A program made the translations under genes and the position numbers. A model generated the notes under the pieces. It did not search any database, was not told where the DNA came from, and worked only from the letters and a program-made list of their open reading frames with translations. A stretch of 64,000 bases of DNA, from positions 146,182,858 through 146,246,857 of the forward strand of contig NC_067282.1 in the NCBI RefSeq assembly GCF_020740795.1. Reading direction: 5' to 3'. Position 1 is the first letter of the stretch. Each line of letters opens with the position of its first letter. Shown piece by piece: positions 11,301-24,600 of the stretch. This DNA is from Apus apus (taxonomy: Eukaryota > Chordata > Aves > Apodiformes > Apodidae).

Positions 11301-14300
11301 ATACTTCAACGTAGGGATATTTTTATTGTGTTTGAGATGAAAACACTACTGCACCAATCTTTCTGTAGATGGACTGAGCCTTGTGGTGTTGTAGTGGAGA
11401 GAAAAAGCCCTATTTTTTTTTTTTTTTTTGCTGTCTTACTTGGGGTGAAAGAAGGAGGTAGTACGGAACACTGACTGGACAAAGAAAATTAAGCCTGCTA
11501 TAGTAACTTGTTTGCAAAGATAATATTTTTGAAAAGTCAGGTAACTTGAATTTGGCATAAAATTTAATATTTTTTTTTTTTGTAGACAGAACAGTAGGAA
11601 ATGAAACATTGTAGGGGTATTCCCATTCTCTTGAGTTCTCATGTTCCTGAAATTGAAAAAAAAGAAACATATGAAAATGAAAAGACCATCTAGAAACTAT
11701 TATCAAAGACTCTTCCAGCAACTTTCCCTTTTGTTCTCCTACTATACTTGCTAATAAACCTTGGCTACAAGGTAGCCTTTGATGACCTCTGAGGTAGATT
11801 ACCTATGCAACCTATAATACTCTACATGAGTCTGTTCTTAAAGACAATTTTGAAAGGGTTAGATGTTGAGAGTTAAAAGTGTTGCTTTCTGATCACAGGG
11901 GGGACTTGGGGGTTTTGTTTTTTTGGTGGTTGAAGTGCGTGTGTTACCTGTAGTAGAGATAGAGCACAGTGTCATAATCACCTTTTAGAAGCTTCAGCTT
12001 TTTCTAGGCTTCGCTATATGGCAGAAGCTGCCTTCGTTCACAAGGCCATGAAGTTGTAAATGTTAAAATTTTTGTAGGGTTTTGGACTCAGAGCTCATGT
12101 GAATCTTGTGAAACTCCCTTTTTGAAAATTGTGGAGACTAAGCAGAATTGAAGCTAAAATGACTTGATACTACAAGCCTATAACTAGTGCCCTATTTAGG
12201 CTTCACATGCCCCCTTATCCCTTCACACCCCCACCATGACCTCCAAACCTAGTGTCTTTCCAGAGTTTCATTCATGTAATACTTCCAGACCATAAAACGC
12301 TGTTTGTGGCTCTGGGGCTGAGTGAGCCCAGAGCTTCTCTTTCACAGAAAAAAACATAAATGGAACCGAGGGCCTTACTATATGTGGTTAAACAAGATTT
12401 AAAAGCTGCAACATCCATTTATCAAAACAAAAACAAACCCACAAAAAAACCCCAACAACGCACACCCAAAAAAATCAGCCTAATAACCCTTTTTGTGGGA
12501 GCGTATGACTGATAAATCATGCAGTGGATGGGAAATACAAGTAGCACTGACAAGGAAATGCATGTTTTTCATAGGCTGCATTTCTGTTTGGAAAAAATGA
12601 CTTTTTCTACTTTTAATATAAATTAAGCCATAAGAGTTTCATGCTGTGGGAAGGGAATGAAAGGGATCACTTTAAGAGATTATATTGATATGTATTGTCA
12701 CTTCTGCTGGGAAATGTCTATTGCTGCCAATGCTTTGGTGAATCTTTTTTTAAGAAAAACATGGAATTTGGAAAAGAAAAAAAAAAAAAAGGGGCTAGTT
12801 CTTGGCTATATTATTAGTTTTGTAGTAATGTTTTGCTGGCCCGTTTGTCTTTTCCTCTCCTTTTTCTACTCTCATAGTCTAATTTCTGTCTTTCCTTCTA
12901 GTGTCTCTGAAAATACTAGCTTGTCTGCTCAGTAGGTGTCTGTGTATGTGTGTCTTCCTTTTTACAGAAACGCACTACTGTGTTAAGTATTTGGCTGGGA
13001 AATGGGATGCTGCAGCTTTAAGAGCATTTGTTTCAATTCATAACAGTATTTCCCATCCTCTTTTGCCTGCTGGCAGGGAAAGTGTATGTACAGTATTTAT
13101 TTTGTTTTGATTTTACTTTAAATTTGTAAGTTTCTATAAGTAGTTTACATTGATTATTCTAGGGGAGGACAAGTGGCTTTGTTTAAATTTGTATTTGATA
13201 TTCATAGTTACCACTTTCTGTACTTTAAAATACTGAAATTAAAAAATTGTATTGCTTATGTTTTGATTTTAGCACTCTAAAGCGTTTAATTTCTTCAGAC
13301 TTCTGCGCATTTTCTTCAGTGTAAATACAGAAAACTGTACAGAGTATTGTGAGGAGAAAAATGCTTTTCTAGGTCCAGTCTCTTTGCCCTTTGCTTACAT
13401 TTTAAAGAAGAAATTTTCTGGAGAAATGTGAGAGGGAATATTCTCATACTGCTTTTTTGGTTTTTTTCAAGGTGCAAATCTCATTTCAATCCAAGTATAT
13501 TATATGGCAACTAAATGAATTTTGTGTAGATGTATATATTCTTTCTGAATCCTAATATAAAAGGAAGGTGGAAGTGTTTGTGATCTGTCACATTAGTGAT
13601 CTAGAACTTTAGGAAGGGTGTATCAAATGGTTTGAGGGATTTTTTTCCTTTTTCAAGTGTGTGTGGTTTCTGGAAGAAAAGATTTCTCTTCCACACTTCC
13701 AGGTACTTAGTCATACTTGCTTGTGTTCTGGATGACTTCTCTGCTGATTTTTCCTAGCATATGTCATCTTCTACAGTTGTCAGTGCTCCCTGTTTTGACT
13801 CCATATGGCAGTACAGTGTTTGCACGTGGGTAGTGTACTTGAGGGTAATGGAAGCATTACTGTGTTGCACTCCAACTGTGTGTAATGCATTTTCTTCTGC
13901 AAACAGTGCTCCATGCTACTGTACTGCTTCAGTGCTGCGATGGGCAGATGCTTAGATTCCAGTGACGGTCATCTTATGAGAAGCTTAGATAAATGATGTA
14001 GCAATGACATTGGGAGAGCTAGGTGGCAAAAAGTGTTTGATTTGAGCATCCTTTTTCCACTGCTGAAGTTTACTTGTTAGCCTGGCTTTTATTTTACAGA
14101 GTATTTCTGGTTGACTATAATAACTAGGACATGTGTTCATGGGCCAGGACTTCATAGTGCCAGGTGCTTTACAGACAAAGAATGAGAATGCTGACCTCAT
14201 CACATTATGTTCTAGTTAGGTATAAGATTGAAATAGTTTAAAAAAATCCAACAAACTACTAAGTTCTGTGGCCTGAAGTTTAAAACATGGTAGTGTTGTA

Positions 14301-14700
14301 GATTTTGGGGGCAGAAACTTCCGTGCTGCTGCAAAAACAGATTTCATTTGAGTGGAGTAAGAAATCCTGAGGAAAAATCATAGTTTAAGTACAGGGGATG
14401 AAGATTTAATATTTCTGTGTCCAGAAATCAGTTTCTGATGTATTTTGAAATGCCTTCACATCTTTTCAATTAATGTTAAAACTGATTATAAATTTGATTA
14501 GCCAAAGATATGCCAAAGATCTGAAAGAGCTGTTTGTCTGTTGGAGCAACCATGTGTTTTGAAAATGTCTTGATCACTGTGATTGAAGAACAACTTTACA
14601 ACCTGTGTGTGTCTGCCAAATGGCCTCCATTTGTCACACTGAACTCTCTGCTCTTACTAATGTTTTGGTCTTAAAATAAAGTGATAGACTTAAGAGAGAG
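8323..14700 (+). other. KDM7A: Probable long KDM7A 3' UTR, AU-rich
   Basis: There is no coding signal after the KDM7A stop, and the sequence is AT-rich throughout. An overlapping AU-rich element (ATTTATTTATTTA) lies at 9058-9070. Candidate AATAAA poly(A) signals lie at 11753-11758 and 14675-14680. Vertebrate KDM7A mRNAs have long 3' UTRs, so the distal end is inferred and the exact end is uncertain. An A-rich run at about 8459-8510 is simple sequence. Confidence 0.45.
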
Positions 14701-17700
14701 CACCTTAGTGGTCCACAAATACAAGTTTCATACCCATAAAGAAACCTACATAAGCACCTTTACTAATTGTCCTTCTGTTTTTGCCAGCTACATTCTTGAG
14801 CTTTTGTCTGTGACTGCTGCTTGGTAGATAGTATATAAGGTAATACACTGGAAAATAAATATCTCAAAGTGCTGCTTTAAATGCTACTGGATAGCCTTCA
14901 GCACCTGGAGCTGTATTTCCATTAAAATCAGCATTTCAGTTTTTCCGTTTTTCTGTTTGGGCAGTATGGGGAAATACCTGGATTGTTCTTTCCTAATGGA
15001 CAGATGGATTTTAGAGATTTGAAGGCTACCAAATACGATGGAAGAACTGGATTTCTCAAGTCAGGGAATGGGCAAGATACCTTCTTGGTATCTGAAGACT
15101 GAAGTTGCTGGTTTTGTTTTTCTTGGTTGTGTTGTTGTTTATTTTTTTTGGTTGTTTGTTGTTTTTTGTGGTGTTTTTTTGTTTGTTTGTTTTTTATATC
15201 AACAGTATTCTACTGGTTTTGAGGTAGAGTACCCTCTTGTAAAGTGCCTAGAAATTTGGTTTTGTGTATGTTTAGTGAAGTTCAGCTCTTCCTCTAGAGG
15301 GTTTGTCATGACTTGCTTAAGTTGTGAAGCTATTGTGGTGGTTTTTCAGTAGTCAACACATTCAACCAAACCTTTTCTTGTTCATTTTGTTTAGATATAA
15401 CTTTGTATTGATGATGGAAACTTGAGTAGTAGAATTAATATGGTGAAGTCAATCATGCTGAATGTTGATTTCAATAGAACCTTTTTCTTTGTATAGAAAT
15501 ATTTCTCCTGGGAGCCCTTGAAATTACAGTTTAACTGCTGGTAAGTAATGCGAACTGTCTCAAGCCAAGTTAACCAGGACTGAAATTGTAAAAAAACCTA
15601 GAATGTTACTGTTATTCATTCTGATACAACCAGGAATTCAAAATGCCTTTATTTGGGCAGCGCTCAATGACGTTTTTACCTGCAGAAGAAACAGCTGGTG
15701 ATCAAGACAGTGAATAAAGTCTGTCAATGCCAGAGCTCATAGTATTCTACCTAACAGCTGGCTAGTAGGACAGTTTGCTTTGTCTAGACTAAGGTCTTAT
15801 TGCTCTGAAGCCAATTACATCCAGTCTTTAGAATAAGTATTGCAAATGTTTGAAGAATTGTGCTTGGCTTAATAGATCTATTTATCTGTACTACTCCTGC
15901 TGTATTTGCTTTGGTCTTGGAAAAAATACTCTACTTTGGAACATACAAGTCAACTAAAAGAACAGTATACAAAGAGTCTGCTTGTTTGTGATGCTTTGCC
16001 CCAAAGTTTATTTCTCATTTGAAATGTTTTATTTGCTGCAATGAGTGTGAGTAAAGTTCCCACCCATACTTGGAGAATGTGGTATTTAGCTGGAAGAAAC
16101 ATGTATGTACTCTTTACTCATACACCTTGGTGGTGAGTCATAAAGATACAAGTCGGGTTTTTGTTCTGGTAAAGCTAAAAGTCAACAAAACTCTAGAAAC
16201 TGCTACTCCAGTCTCCTAAAATTGGATCTGGGTTTTGGAAATGTGGTTTAACTAGGGAGCTTTTTCAGTCTAGTACTAATTTGAAAAAGATGCTAAATCA
16301 TGTGCATTTTTGTTGATTTCTAGTTACAGAGGTTTTGCTTTTTTACAAAAGATCTCTGACTGGATCGGTTACAGGTCTGGCCCAGTAAGGATTTTCCTGT
16401 TCTCGACCAGCACTTGTAGAAGTTGTTTTGAATTCCATCCTGAGATGGTTACTGCACAGAACTCTTCTCGTGTGGTAAGAGTGCTTCCTCTCAAGAGGCA
16501 GCTAACCTCTGTCTTCCCGCTGAGTTGTGCATCTGTTGAGGAAGGAGAGCATTCAAAGAATGTATGTACCATGACAGCTGTCCTAAAAGCATTGTCAGAA
16601 CTGGATGGCTCAGATGAGGTTAGCTTTGAGAAGAACCCTTTTGCTTCTGAGTCATCCATATTCAGCCCAGGTCCGCTGGGAAGGGGGGAGGAGAAGAAAA
16701 ATCTGTGAGCTGTGCAGTGCGCTGCTGCTAAATGAGTTGATCATGTTCCAAAGACTGCTGGACAGCTGTGCCTGTCATAAAACTGCACACCACAAGTGCT
16801 GCTGACCTGCTGTAGTCTTAGGAGGGAGACCAAGCATTAAATGGGACGTGGCATCTGAATCATCTCTCCCCAGGCTTCTGCAGCAGCTTAGAGAAGAGGT
16901 ATGGGTGAGATGCATTGGGAAAATGCAAAGCCTTTGTATAACATACATTGTCTGTGGCTACATCAAATTATTGTAGGCATTGGTTCTGTTGATCCATTTT
17001 CTTCAATATTAAGAGGATTTCACTTAAAGAAGGAGTCCAGTTTGTACAGAAAGGAGAAAGAGATTTCATGTTGTACATCCCACTGTAACCTAGGAGTGTG
17101 GCTTGTAAGGGGAAGTGATGCATATTAGACCAACTGGCTTATGTGGAGAGTGGAAAATGTTTAGCACTCATGGTTTGGACACAGGAAGTTTCCTCTCTAC
17201 ACAAACTTCACCCTGCTTATGTACTCACCCTGTAGGGCTGCTGCTAGGAACTGTTAGCTTCATTAGCTTACACTACTGGCACAAGTTGAAGTGAACCTCT
17301 CAATTTTGGAAAAGCTTTTTCTAAGCCATTGCCATTTTGGTGAGTTTCATTCCTCTGTTGCTACTTTAAATGAAATCGAGTGAGATGTAGCTTTGTCCAG
17401 CATTTCAGCACCTGCTAATGTAGCAGCTTAGCCTGGAAAGCCTTGTTACCACCACAGCAATGAATTGTCAGTGTTTCAGTCACTGTAGTAGCAGGACAGA
17501 AGGGGGCTGAACAGACACGTTTCTGTAAAAACATCTAACCAGACATTTAAACCATGTGACCTTCCTTGAGAGGTCCGTTTGAATTTTTTATCAGCTGCCA
17601 GGAAGATTGGAGTTACAATGGATCCAACTTCTGTCTGGTTTTGCAAAAGATCTGAACTGAAGGTTATTTAGTGACTTTTTATTTTTTTTTTAGTCAATTT

Positions 17701-18117
17701 CACTACTCTCATATGTTTAGTCTTGTGTTTCAATTTTGATGCAAGTTAAAAATCACAAATCTGAAAAATTATAAATGGATTATTTCTATAGATTTTTGTT
17801 TTTGTGGCTGAAGGCTGCAAAATCTTAATGGGCATCTTAAGGAGCTATATTGATTTCAATTTTTTTCTCCACTTAATTTTTTGCTATGCTTTGCAGTGTT
17901 TCTGCATTGAAGTACTTAGTCCCTTTCACTGATGTAGTTCTCATATGTAAACTAAGACATATCTGCTGTTCCATTTCTACATTTTTCATATTCTCCCAAT
18001 TTTTTGAGGGCATTTCTGGGCGCTGCTGTTGCTATCTGATTTTCCTGTCCCATCAAACAGTATTGGTATCTTGAGGTGATAATGAACCATGCAGCGTGAG
18101 CCCAAAGGTTGCCATAC

Positions 18118-18198
18118 CTGTGAATAGTTGATAAAATTCAATAGCCCAAAGGGCTTTCAAATCAGCACCATCAAGTTCATCATCAATAACATCAATAG
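18118..18198 (-). CDS. Exon-like minus-strand segment, unrecognised
   Basis: On the minus strand an 81-nt open segment is bounded by a pyrimidine-rich acceptor ending TTTCCCAG and by a CAG|GTATGG donor. It starts with two bases of a codon and ends with one, so it is a symmetric phase-1 exon. Read that way it encodes a compact acidic segment beginning IDVIDDELDGADLKALWAIE. I do not recognise the protein, and no confirmed partner exons were found. Chance cryptic exons of this size are common. Confidence 0.25.
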
Positions 18199-18947
18199 CT
18201 GGGAAATTAAAAAGATGTAACAGTAAAATAGAGAAAAAGGAGCTTTTCTCTCTGGGAGACATTATGGCAAGGGACTTTTACAGATCCCTTTCAAACACAA
18301 GGCATGTATCCTTATTAGTTTGTAAGGTATCTTAAGAGGTATGCAGAGGAGAAGATATGAGTGTGTGTGCTGCTTGTTTAACCTGTGCTTTTCCCAGAAG
18401 TGGGGATTGGCTGCTGAGGCAATTGCTGTCTGCACAAGAGCACAGTCTGACGCAGGGCCAGGCTGTGCCTCTGATCTCTGGTGTAATCCACTTCCCTCTC
18501 TGTGTGACAGTACCTGAGCAAACTGGGTTTTGGAAGCCTGTGGTCTGCACTTCTTATGCTGAATAACATATAGTGAGCATACAGAAGCAGCTAAGGGAAA
18601 AAAAGGAAGGGATGCTAAAGTACTGGGAAAAGTGGATCCTCTGATGTTACATGGATCAGCTATTGTACGATTCCATGCCAAGTCATCAGAAGGGTAGCCT
18701 GAACAAAACATTTCTAAAATGAGCCTCTCTAATGCAAGATGCTGGGTTTAATAGTTCTGACATGAGGCATTTTGGCTATGTACTGAAAATGGGCAGGATG
18801 AACAAAAATTTCTGCTAGCCCACCCTGAAGAAGGTGTCTGATGAAAATTCCCAAGTATATCAAGGCAGTTTCTGACAGCACGGCTCTGAGCGGAGGCAGA
18901 TTTCACACCAAGATTTTGTTTCTGCTATCTGGCTAGCAAAGTGTGTA

Positions 18948-19048
18948 TAAAGAATAATTTATTTAAAATTTAAATTTATTTTAAAATTTAAACAAAATAA
19001 TTTATTAATATGTGTACATATTTGTATATTTATATATTTCTATAATTT
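18948..19048. repeat. AT-rich low-complexity block
   Basis: Almost purely A/T over about 100 bp, with repeated and partly self-complementary ttaaaattt/aaattta units. It lies in the gene-poor interval. No function is visible. Confidence 0.7.
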
Positions 19049-19984
19049 CATGGTATAAGGCAATCAGAATGCAGTGCCATAAATACTGTGTACTAAGGGC
19101 CAGCTGGAAGGGGAGTGGAAACCATTGCTAGTGACAGTCTTTGCAAAAACTCTTGTTTTCTTCCCCACCTTTGTTCGGCTTCAGTGTTACTGCTTGTTTT
19201 TTTGTCAGATGACCTTTCTGGGGCAGCAGCTGGTGGATGCTAGATGCTTGTGCAGTGCCAAACAAACCGATTTATTTCAACGCCTTGAGACAACATTATT
19301 TATAACTTAGCTTTCTCTAATATTTTACCCATGCAATTTGAGTAGAAAAGATTTTTCCCATCCTATCCATTCCGCCTCAGTCTCACAAAATGTTACAGAT
19401 TACTCTCCTTCCGCTTTCCCTCTTCCTGCCCTGCAGACTCAGCACAGAGAAGGCTGTCTTGAACTGACACAAAGAGTTAGGAAGGATGTATTTCTTTGGC
19501 TGTGGGTCACAAAAAGGAGTGCGATCTTCAGCAAACAAAATTATTTTTTCTGCTAGGAAGAAAATGTGAAACTCTTGATTTTATTTATTTTGAATTTTAT
19601 TTATTTAAATTGAAAAAAAAAATCCTTGTGAGGGGTAAGGGTTGTGTTTGTTCCTTTTAGCCACATCTGCAGTCAGTGAGGAATGAAAGCCTTTACATGA
19701 ATCTCAGAATATATGGTGTATTTTCTGTTTCTATTTAAAAATATATTTCTTGAGTATAGAAGAAAAGAAAAAACTCCCAAAATTGTGGTGGTGTTTCTGA
19801 GCGCGAGCACAGGGCAGGTGCGTGCAATACGGATGACCACGAGGAGGAGCTCACGACACAGCCTGCAGCCTGAGCTTCCTGCTCCTTCCTTGTCAGAATT
19901 TCACCCAAGAAGGAACTTTCAAGTAGAAGCACCGTGCGGGCAGCCATCCCCTTAAAGCTGTGGGTGCTGGCGTTTGACTTAGGA

Positions 19985-20518
19985 ATGCACGGAATGAGAT
20001 CCCACCTGGAATACTGTGTACAGTTCTGGTGCCCTCAGCACAAGAAAGATACAAACCCATTGGAGAGGGTCCAGAGAAGGGCCACCAAGACGACCAGAGG
20101 CCTGGAGCACCTCTGCTGTGAAGACAGGCTGAGAGAGTTGGGGCTGTTCAGCCTAGAGAAGAGAAGGCTCCAGGGAGACCTTATAGCAGCCTTCCATTAC
20201 CTGAAGGGGCTACAGGAAAGCTGGGGAGGGGCTTTTCATCAGAGAAGATAGTGATAGGACAAGGGGTAATGGTTTTAAACAGAGAGGGGAGATTTAGGTT
20301 AGATATTAGGAAGAAATTCTTCACTATAAGGGTGGTGAGGAACTGGAATGGGTTGCCCAGGGAGGTTGTTGATGCCCCATCCCTGGAGGTTTGTAAGGCC
20401 AGGTTGGATGAGGTTTTGTGCAACCTGGTCTAGTGGTAGGGAGCCCTGCTCATAGCAGGGGGTTGGAACTTGATCTTTGAGGTCCCTTCCAACCTTAATG
20501 ATTCTATGATTCTATGAA
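19985..20518 (+). mobile_element. CR1 LINE, 3' end (5' truncated)
   Basis: The first part encodes the C-terminus of CR1 ORF2: HLEYCVQFWCPQHKKDTNPL, then ERVQRRATK and [17 protein letters not shown]. The CR1 3' region follows, with decayed coding sequence, and the element ends in the gattctatgattctatg tail near 20515. Severe 5' truncation is the normal state of avian CR1 copies. It is oriented like the genes and is non-functional. Confidence 0.92.
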
Positions 20519-21456
20519 AAAAACTCCACCTGGAAGAGGCAAAGGGAGCCAAAACAGACGGCAGGAGGGACAATTTGCTATGGGCAGGTGCTGGGAGGTT
20601 AGAGAACATGATGATCCATCATGCTGTGGATGGCTTCAATTATTATACAGAAAATCCCAGCCTCAGATTTTACTCTGAAATCTGTTTCTCCCTTGGTAAA
20701 AAAGTAAGCTGAGATGGCATAAAGACTAGCTGGGAAGCTGCGGGAGGGGGGAGGAAGGGGGAGTGCTTTTTAAAGTTTTACTAAAGTTGTTTATAGGCGA
20801 GTCAGTAACTCCACCCCACTTGTTAATGTGAATGTTCCCAGATATCCAAGGGTGGCACAACAAATTTGTAAGTAAAAGGCTGGTATTTTTTATTGTGGAA
20901 GAGATGCTTGATTTCAGGAAGCACAAATCTTCACTTTGCAGCTGCTGTTTCCTCTCTCCAGGACAAAGCAGGACAGAGCCAGCAGCATTGAAATTGCAGA
21001 GGAAATAATTTCAACAACTTTCTGCAAAACTCCAGGATGAACGAGAAGGCCTGCTGCCTGTCACATCTGTTCTGCTCTCTGTTTTTGTACCCATTTAAAA
21101 ATCCAGTTTTTAACATTACCACAAGACTAACCAGTTCCAATTTCACCGAGGCAAGAGACTAACCTCTGTAACCCAGTAACTGTGGGCACCTTTCTTCTTG
21201 CTAAAAGAAATTAAAACTGAACAGAGTCCTTTTATCATGGCCCTGTTCTTATCAGTCCATCTCCCTTTTATATTCCTTCCTTCCTCGGCTATTGTGGAAA
21301 CAGACATCCTGCCCAAAGCATCAAAATCCACAATCTGCTGCTGCTTCTGTGGGTCTTCTGGATTTTTGCCAATAGCCCCTTGAGATGGTCCCAGATGTGA
21401 TTGCTTTTTTGGTGCCTCCCTGAAAATATCCGGTAGAAACAAAGGGCTGCACTCAC

Positions 21457-21679
21457 CACAGTTACCGCTTTGAAGGTCAGCACTTCCTCTGCTGTCTGGG
21501 ATGTACAGTGGAAGATGTTAGTCATGAAGTACCACAGAGTAACCATGATTAAAATGGCAGGGTCACAGTTAAAGGGATGTTCCAGTCTTTTTGTTGCATC
21601 TGTCAGTTTTTCCTCGAGTTTACCTTCAGTCCCATGAATCCAGGAGGTGTGTAGGGGATGTCTTTTCCACAGTGTTCTT
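21457..21679 (-). CDS. Exon-like minus-strand ORF, unrecognised
   Basis: The minus-strand segment has a TTTTCCCTGCAG acceptor and a GTG|GTGAGT donor. One frame is open across all 223 nt (one base plus 74 codons) while the other two frames carry stops. The peptide contains a hydrophobic run (AILIMVTLWYFMTNIFHC) preceded by a charged region (GKLEEKLTDATKRLEHPFNC). I do not recognise it. It could be one exon of an unannotated membrane-protein gene or a chance ORF. Confidence 0.25.
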
Positions 21680-24600
21680 CTGCAGGGAAAATACAGATTC
21701 CTTGTACCTACATTCTGTGTGAAAAGGGATTAGGTTTTGATACTGTTTTTCTTCAGGGGGAAAAAAATGCAAACAATACTATTTTTATTTCAAAGTAACT
21801 TGGACTTAAATAGCAAAACAGTCAATGCCTTAAAATAAAACCAAAATGTTTTTTAACTGACTTAATAACTTTTTTTGGGAGAAGGTTGGAGAAGAGAGGA
21901 GGGAAGTGAAAATAACCAACTCGTGTCAGTTTTTGTGGCCTGGGCTTGTGCTGCTTTGGTAGGCTTGGAAGTTTCTAGTAGTCCTGTCTGTCAGAAACAC
22001 AACATTGTAGTCCTGGCTGTTACTGTAAGTGGTTGAAGAGAGCCATGAGGAATCATGGGGTTGAAGGTATAGCAAATTCACCTTGCTGCTGGGTTTCCTT
22101 GAGTAACGTCTTCTGACCTCTCTCTTTTTTTTCTTGTTGCCTAGATCTTCCCTGCAGCTTCCCCATTTTGATCTAAGTTGCTTAACTACTGGAGTTCCCA
22201 TCAGCTAAGAGCATACCTGTCTCTGTAAGCATTTGTGCATGCAATAAAACAGTCAGAAGGGGTTAATCAATTTTTAGGCATTCGCTCGTTGAGGGAGGAC
22301 AGGTGAGAATTCGATGGGATTTCTTGAGTGAGTCTGTTCTTATTGGTTAAAGGCTTTATTTTAGTGTCACAGCAAAGAAAAACTTCAATTGTCTCTATAT
22401 TGGGATCTGTTTTGCAATCCGTCACCCACTAAAATGAAGAGATTGGACAAAGTGAAAAGAGAAGAGAAAAGACAGATCCCAATGAAATCCACATGGATCG
22501 CACCCTAACTGCTCTAGAAAGTCATGTATTGTTCATTTGGGCTGAGGAATTCTTACAATTGAAGGCACTATATTGCTACTATAAATTGGGACAAACCTCT
22601 GCTCTGCCACTTTTTTTCCTAACAGAAAGTGATTTGAGGAAGCTGGTGTTACACTTGTCCCTTGGAATTTGCAGTGTCTTTTGGAAGAGTGTTTATGTAG
22701 AATCTGAAATGAATACAGCTTTTGCAGGACCACAACTACTTAGGTTATTCTCCCTCATGTTTCCTCACCAGTCTGCAGACAAATTCAGACAACATTCTGA
22801 GATCCAGCTCACAGCTGACCTCAGAGCCATGCAGTAAGTTTGTGTCATGTTGGAGATGTGTGGGCATGTTCAGTATGGCCTTCATGTTTATTTCCAGAAA
22901 CAGATGTGTATCTCTGTTAAATATTCACCTTTGATCGGCAGTGTTAGAGGTAAGGAACCTCCCTGGAAAAATCAGCTTACGGGGATTTGCATGACGTTTC
23001 TATGGCTGGAGTGCAATTTTTTGTTTGTTTGTTTTTTAAGCAAATTGGGAGAGAGAGAGAGAAAGATGCTTTTTGAAGCGCCTCTTCATACTAGGCAGGA
23101 ACGTTTCTTTGACAAAGCATGAGGACTGAGACTCAGTCCTTTGTATGTGAGAATGGTAAAGCAGAGTACCTTAGTGACTGATGATCTAAGATCCTTTTTA
23201 AATGGTCTCTGCCTTTTTGTTCTTACTCTTCAGAATTTTCCTGACCTTGCAGACTTCTTAAGGGGTTTTCTTAACAATATGTGCAATGTCAGCACCAGCC
23301 AGAAATGTATCACCCTCTGTAAGCAAACGTTCTGAAATAAAAAGCCAGAGGTGGCTTGTAAAGAGTCAGTGAACTTGCATCCAAAGCATGATGAAAACTT
23401 TTCTAGGAGAGGAAAACACAAGAGCTAAATATGATAGCCCCTGCAAAACTGGTGGTAACACTTTAATGGGTATGCAACTGAGAAGGCTGTAAGTATAGTC
23501 ATGCTCGTTTCAAGCACAGTGGTAACACAAAACCAGTCCACAATTGTTCCATGTGGCAGGGCTTGACTTTTTTTGTGTCTGAAGAAGTACTGCCTAGTCT
23601 GGTGTTTCAAGTAAGGCAGTGTAAAAAGCCATTAGGTAAGCTTCATAACTGTCCCCCTTCCTGTCATGTAAGCCAACAGCGTATCTCCTAAGGAGGCATC
23701 TCCATTTGGTGTCGTTTACTGCTGAGGATGTCTTGTATCAGTCAATCATCTTTCTCATGGTGGACCACTCTGCTGATTCAGAACTGATGTGAAGTGTTGG
23801 GTTCTGATCTGCAGGCCTGGCTCTGTGTAGCTGTAAGTGAGCGCAGGTGCTCACTACTGTAAATTACTACTGCAAATACTTGAGACAGGGAAAGACAACT
23901 GGAGCTGGTTACAGAGATTTTTCTGTGTAAAGTAGGAAAAGTCATGCTGATAATTTTGGCAAGTTTGAGTAATTAGACTGTAAGAGTGACAAAAGTAGGG
24001 ATATTTTTTACTTAACCGCTTTACAGAAACTTTGTCTTTCCAATAGCTGGGAGAACATTTCAAGGAATGGATGTGCATTTAAAAGGTAGTGCATTGTAGT
24101 GCCGTGTCAGATAATATATATTTTATAAAATTGGAGCTGGAGTTCCTTGTCTTTAGACTTCTGCCTGAGGTTGTTGCTGCTCTGCCAGTGGTGATCTGGT
24201 CCATGTGCTGATGCTATGCTGTTTGCTGTGTTTCCAGAGTAAAAGTAAGCTCCAGGGACATTTCTGGCTCTGAGCTAAGTTTGTGGAGAGAAAGAGGAGA
24301 GCCTATGTCAGCTGATGGGAAGGGTAGTTCTCAAAGGTCTGACCCATCACTTAATGGATTCTTCCTGAACCAGGCTCCTCTCATCAGCCTGATCTTCTTT
24401 GTGGAGTTACTGGGTCTGGGATTGCCACTGACTGCACGAGAAGGAGCAGTACACATGTTGGCATGAAGTGGAGCGATGGCTCAGGGGCCTGGCAGTCCCC
24501 AGCTTCTGCAGTGCGAGTCTGTATGTGACTTGGTCCAAGCAAACTGAGCATCTTGTTGTAACCAGATATTGTGAGGGGCACTTTGTGTCTCTGTGCTCTT

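Larger units (their letters stand above)
14701..19970. other. Intergenic stretch without a recognised gene
   Basis: The sequence downstream of KDM7A holds T/G-rich simple sequence at about 15110-15200, an AT-rich block at 18948-19048, and one minus-strand exon-like segment (18118-18198). No protein family was recognised. ORFs here are short and have no matching splice context. Confidence 0.5.

Noticed and set aside
16310-16708. 132-codon plus-strand ORF downstream of KDM7A
   Set aside because: No domain recognised and an equally open minus-strand frame across it.
18262-18711. 149-codon minus-strand ORF
   Set aside because: No recognised domain, overlapping open frames on both strands and no fitting splice sites.
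19735-19955. ORFs just left of the CR1 at 20 kb
   Set aside because: Short, unmatched and open on both strands; not part of the CR1 consensus and no splice context.
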